DNA from: Gluconobacter potus
GTDB taxonomy: Bacteria > Pseudomonadota > Alphaproteobacteria > Acetobacterales > Acetobacteraceae
NCBI RefSeq assembly: GCF_015244705.1
Contig: NZ_JABCQF010000010.1
Location: forward strand, 16,464 to 80,463
Direction: 5' to 3'
DNA length: 64,000 nt
The notes below the pieces were generated by a model. It ran no database searches. It saw only the letters and a program-made list of their open reading frames with translations, and was not told where the DNA came from. Position 1 is the stretch's first letter, and each line of letters begins with the position of its first letter. Of the stretch, positions 62,920 through 64,000 are shown piece after piece. Position numbers and translations under genes: made by a program.

Positions 62920-63198
62920 ATGAGCCGTAAAAGCGTCAAGGATAACATTGAAGTGGCAACCGAGACCACACAGGCTCAGATCGACAGTCTGCGGGACCAG
63001 CTGCAGGAACTGCTGAACAACCGCATCAACCCCGCTCTGCTTGATGCGGCTGACCGCACGGACCATGCCGTTGCAAATGCCCGCAAAATCACGGATCATG
63101 AAATTGAAAATGTTTCGACGCGTGTGCGGGCGCGTCCGATTGCAGCCGTCCTGATTTCGGCCGTGGTCGGTTTCTTCGCCGGCCGTTTCTCCAAGTAA
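62920..63198 (+). CDS. DUF883/ElaB-YqjD family membrane-anchored protein
   Basis: 92 residues from the ATG at 62920 (AAGGGG seven bases before). Long amphipathic helix with heptad-like Gln/Leu spacing (ETTQAQIDSLRDQLQELLNN) and a C-terminal helix ending IAAVLISAVVGFFAGRFSK, the DUF883 tail anchor. E. coli YqjD-like proteins tether ribosomes to the inner membrane in stationary phase. Followed 77 bases later by a YqjE-like gene, as in the E. coli yqjD-yqjE arrangement. Confidence 0.85.
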   Translation: MSRKSVKDNIEVATETTQAQIDSLRDQLQELLNNRINPALLDAADRTDHAVANARKITDHEIENVSTRVRARPIAAVLISAVVGFFAGRFSK

Positions 63199-63275
63199 CA
63201 GCCCGGTTCTTTCCAGGCGGGGGACGGACGGCATCTCGTCCGGCCCCGTCCTGAAGAAGAGGCAAGCGACTTTCC

Positions 63276-63710
63276 ATGAAGCCTATCGAACTCGGACAGG
63301 ATGTCCTTTCAGCCCAGGGGCAGATTCTTTCCCGCTCTGCAATGCGAATCGGCCGCAGGGTGGCCTATGGCATCGTCGCGGCAGTCTTTCTGTTCTTTAC
63401 AGCGATCTCATTTCACGGGTTCCTGTGGGCATTCTTCATTGATGTCGCAGAGCTGAGCTATGTGAAGTCCGCGCTCTGCGTGATCGGCGTGGATCTTCTG
63501 TTCGTCGTGATCTTCGGACTTCTGGCCGCCCGTTCCATCCCTGATCCGGTGGAAATCGAGGCCCGTATCCGCCGTGACCGCAAGTTCATCGAGTTCAAGC
63601 AGTCTCTGGCCATGGCGGCACTGACAGGGCTGGTCTTCGGACCGGCCGGCCGTTTCACCATCGCCCGTCTGTTTGCCATTGTGCGGAATTTGTTCGGTCT
63701 CAGAAAATAA
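63276..63710 (+). CDS. YqjE/holin-superfamily-like membrane protein
   Basis: 144 residues with three to four hydrophobic segments (VAYGIVAAVFLFFTAISFHG, then FLWAFFIDVAE, VKSALCVIGVDLLFVVIFGL, and a weaker one near the C-terminus). The position after a DUF883 gene is that of YqjE in enterobacteria; the sequence similarity to that family is only by layout. Function unknown, inner membrane. Confidence 0.7.
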   Translation: MKPIELGQDVLSAQGQILSRSAMRIGRRVAYGIVAAVFLFFTAISFHGFLWAFFIDVAELSYVKSALCVIGVDLLFVVIFGLLAARSIPDPVEIEARIRRDRKFIEFKQSLAMAALTGLVFGPAGRFTIARLFAIVRNLFGLRK

Positions 63711-63901
63711 GACATTTTGTGGCTGATATTGATCAAAGCCATATAGTCAGTCTCCGCGTAATGGCGTAAGCACTTCGCCAGTCCACCGACTACTGCTTCA
63801 CTGAGTGGGAGTCGATGTGGCTGAGCGAGGAGCGTTGTGGACGAATTGGCGTACAGTCTGGCGTGTGGCAGTCTGGTGGTTGACGGTAAGGTCGGTTCCT
63901 G

Positions 63902-64000
63902 ATGCTGGCTGAAGTTGACCTGTTTGGCGTTTTCGTTGCACCGCTTTCCATTTATGCCGTAGCGGCGGTCTTTGTGACGTTACTGCTTCGAAGCATCCTG
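63902..64000 (+). CDS. DUF1656 (AaeX-like) small membrane protein, truncated by the window
   Basis: The first 33 codons are visible: MLAEVDLFGVFVAPLSIYAV and then a hydrophobic helix. The DUF1656 opening with a short Glu/Asp segment followed by YAVAAVFVT is typical of AaeX proteins, which precede an HlyD-type periplasmic adaptor and an AaeB/FUSC efflux component. The gene runs off the right edge. Confidence 0.75.
   Translation, partial: MLAEVDLFGVFVAPLSIYAVAAVFVTLLLRSIL

Overview
The window reads as chromosome of an acetic acid bacterium (Acetobacteraceae), most probably Gluconobacter or a close relative. The grounds are high-GC alphaproteobacterial coding style, genes packed with ATGA overlaps, a polyol permease next to a dihydroxyacetone-kinase-type sugar kinase, an AGE-family sugar epimerase, a decayed SMP-30/gluconolactonase gene and an unusual density of short-chain dehydrogenases. 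This assignment is inference from gene content; no rRNA or species marker is present. No CRISPR array was seen.

0-8.4 kb: start of an isocitrate/isopropylmalate dehydrogenase divergent from a LysR gene with an ATAC-N7-GTAT box; an AI-2E-type permease; then a TPP-riboswitch-controlled operon (TonB receptor, APH-fold kinase, PnuC/PnuT permease) that looks like a complete thiamine salvage route; and a chemoreceptor with almost no periplasmic part. 8.5-21 kb: MFS exporter, YdcF, AGE epimerase, rpe-heparinase-glycosyltransferase cluster, a lone very long flagellin, lutABC with a strong terminator. 21-39 kb: DUF4291, UvrA2-like protein, J-domain protein, DesKR-like two-component system with a membrane partner, tyrS, an ABC transporter pair, a hydrolase, a sulfur-transfer cluster (two cysteine desulfurases, ferredoxin, mnmA, GST), lipoprotein, SMP-30 pseudogene, CPA1 antiporter and a secreted protein.

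39-45 kb: a self-contained polyol/ketose catabolic locus (SorC regulator, RpiB-type isomerase, fused DhaK-DhaL kinase, polyol permease, SDR) around a regulatory gap with two TCAC-N6-GTGA palindromes. 45-55 kb: three LysR regulators, each divergent from an oxidoreductase operon (five SDRs, one MDR reductase, one exported serine hydrolase).

55-59 kb: a small integrative element between a complete tRNA-Leu(UAA) gene and a copy of its 3' end, carrying a tyrosine recombinase, one DUF2806-like cargo gene and an IS5-family transposase relic; a second eroded integrase lies just outside it, so elements were probably inserted in tandem. 59-64 kb: an overlapping operon encoding a polyamine-type ABC system whose ATPase has lost every catalytic motif and whose permease is only 135 residues, followed by YcgN and YgjP; then DUF883 and YqjE-like membrane proteins and the start of a DUF1656 gene. 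The most unusual items are the catalytically dead ABC cassette, the tRNA-Leu island with its single cargo gene, the TPP-controlled thiamine uptake operon and the polyol/tetrulose locus.
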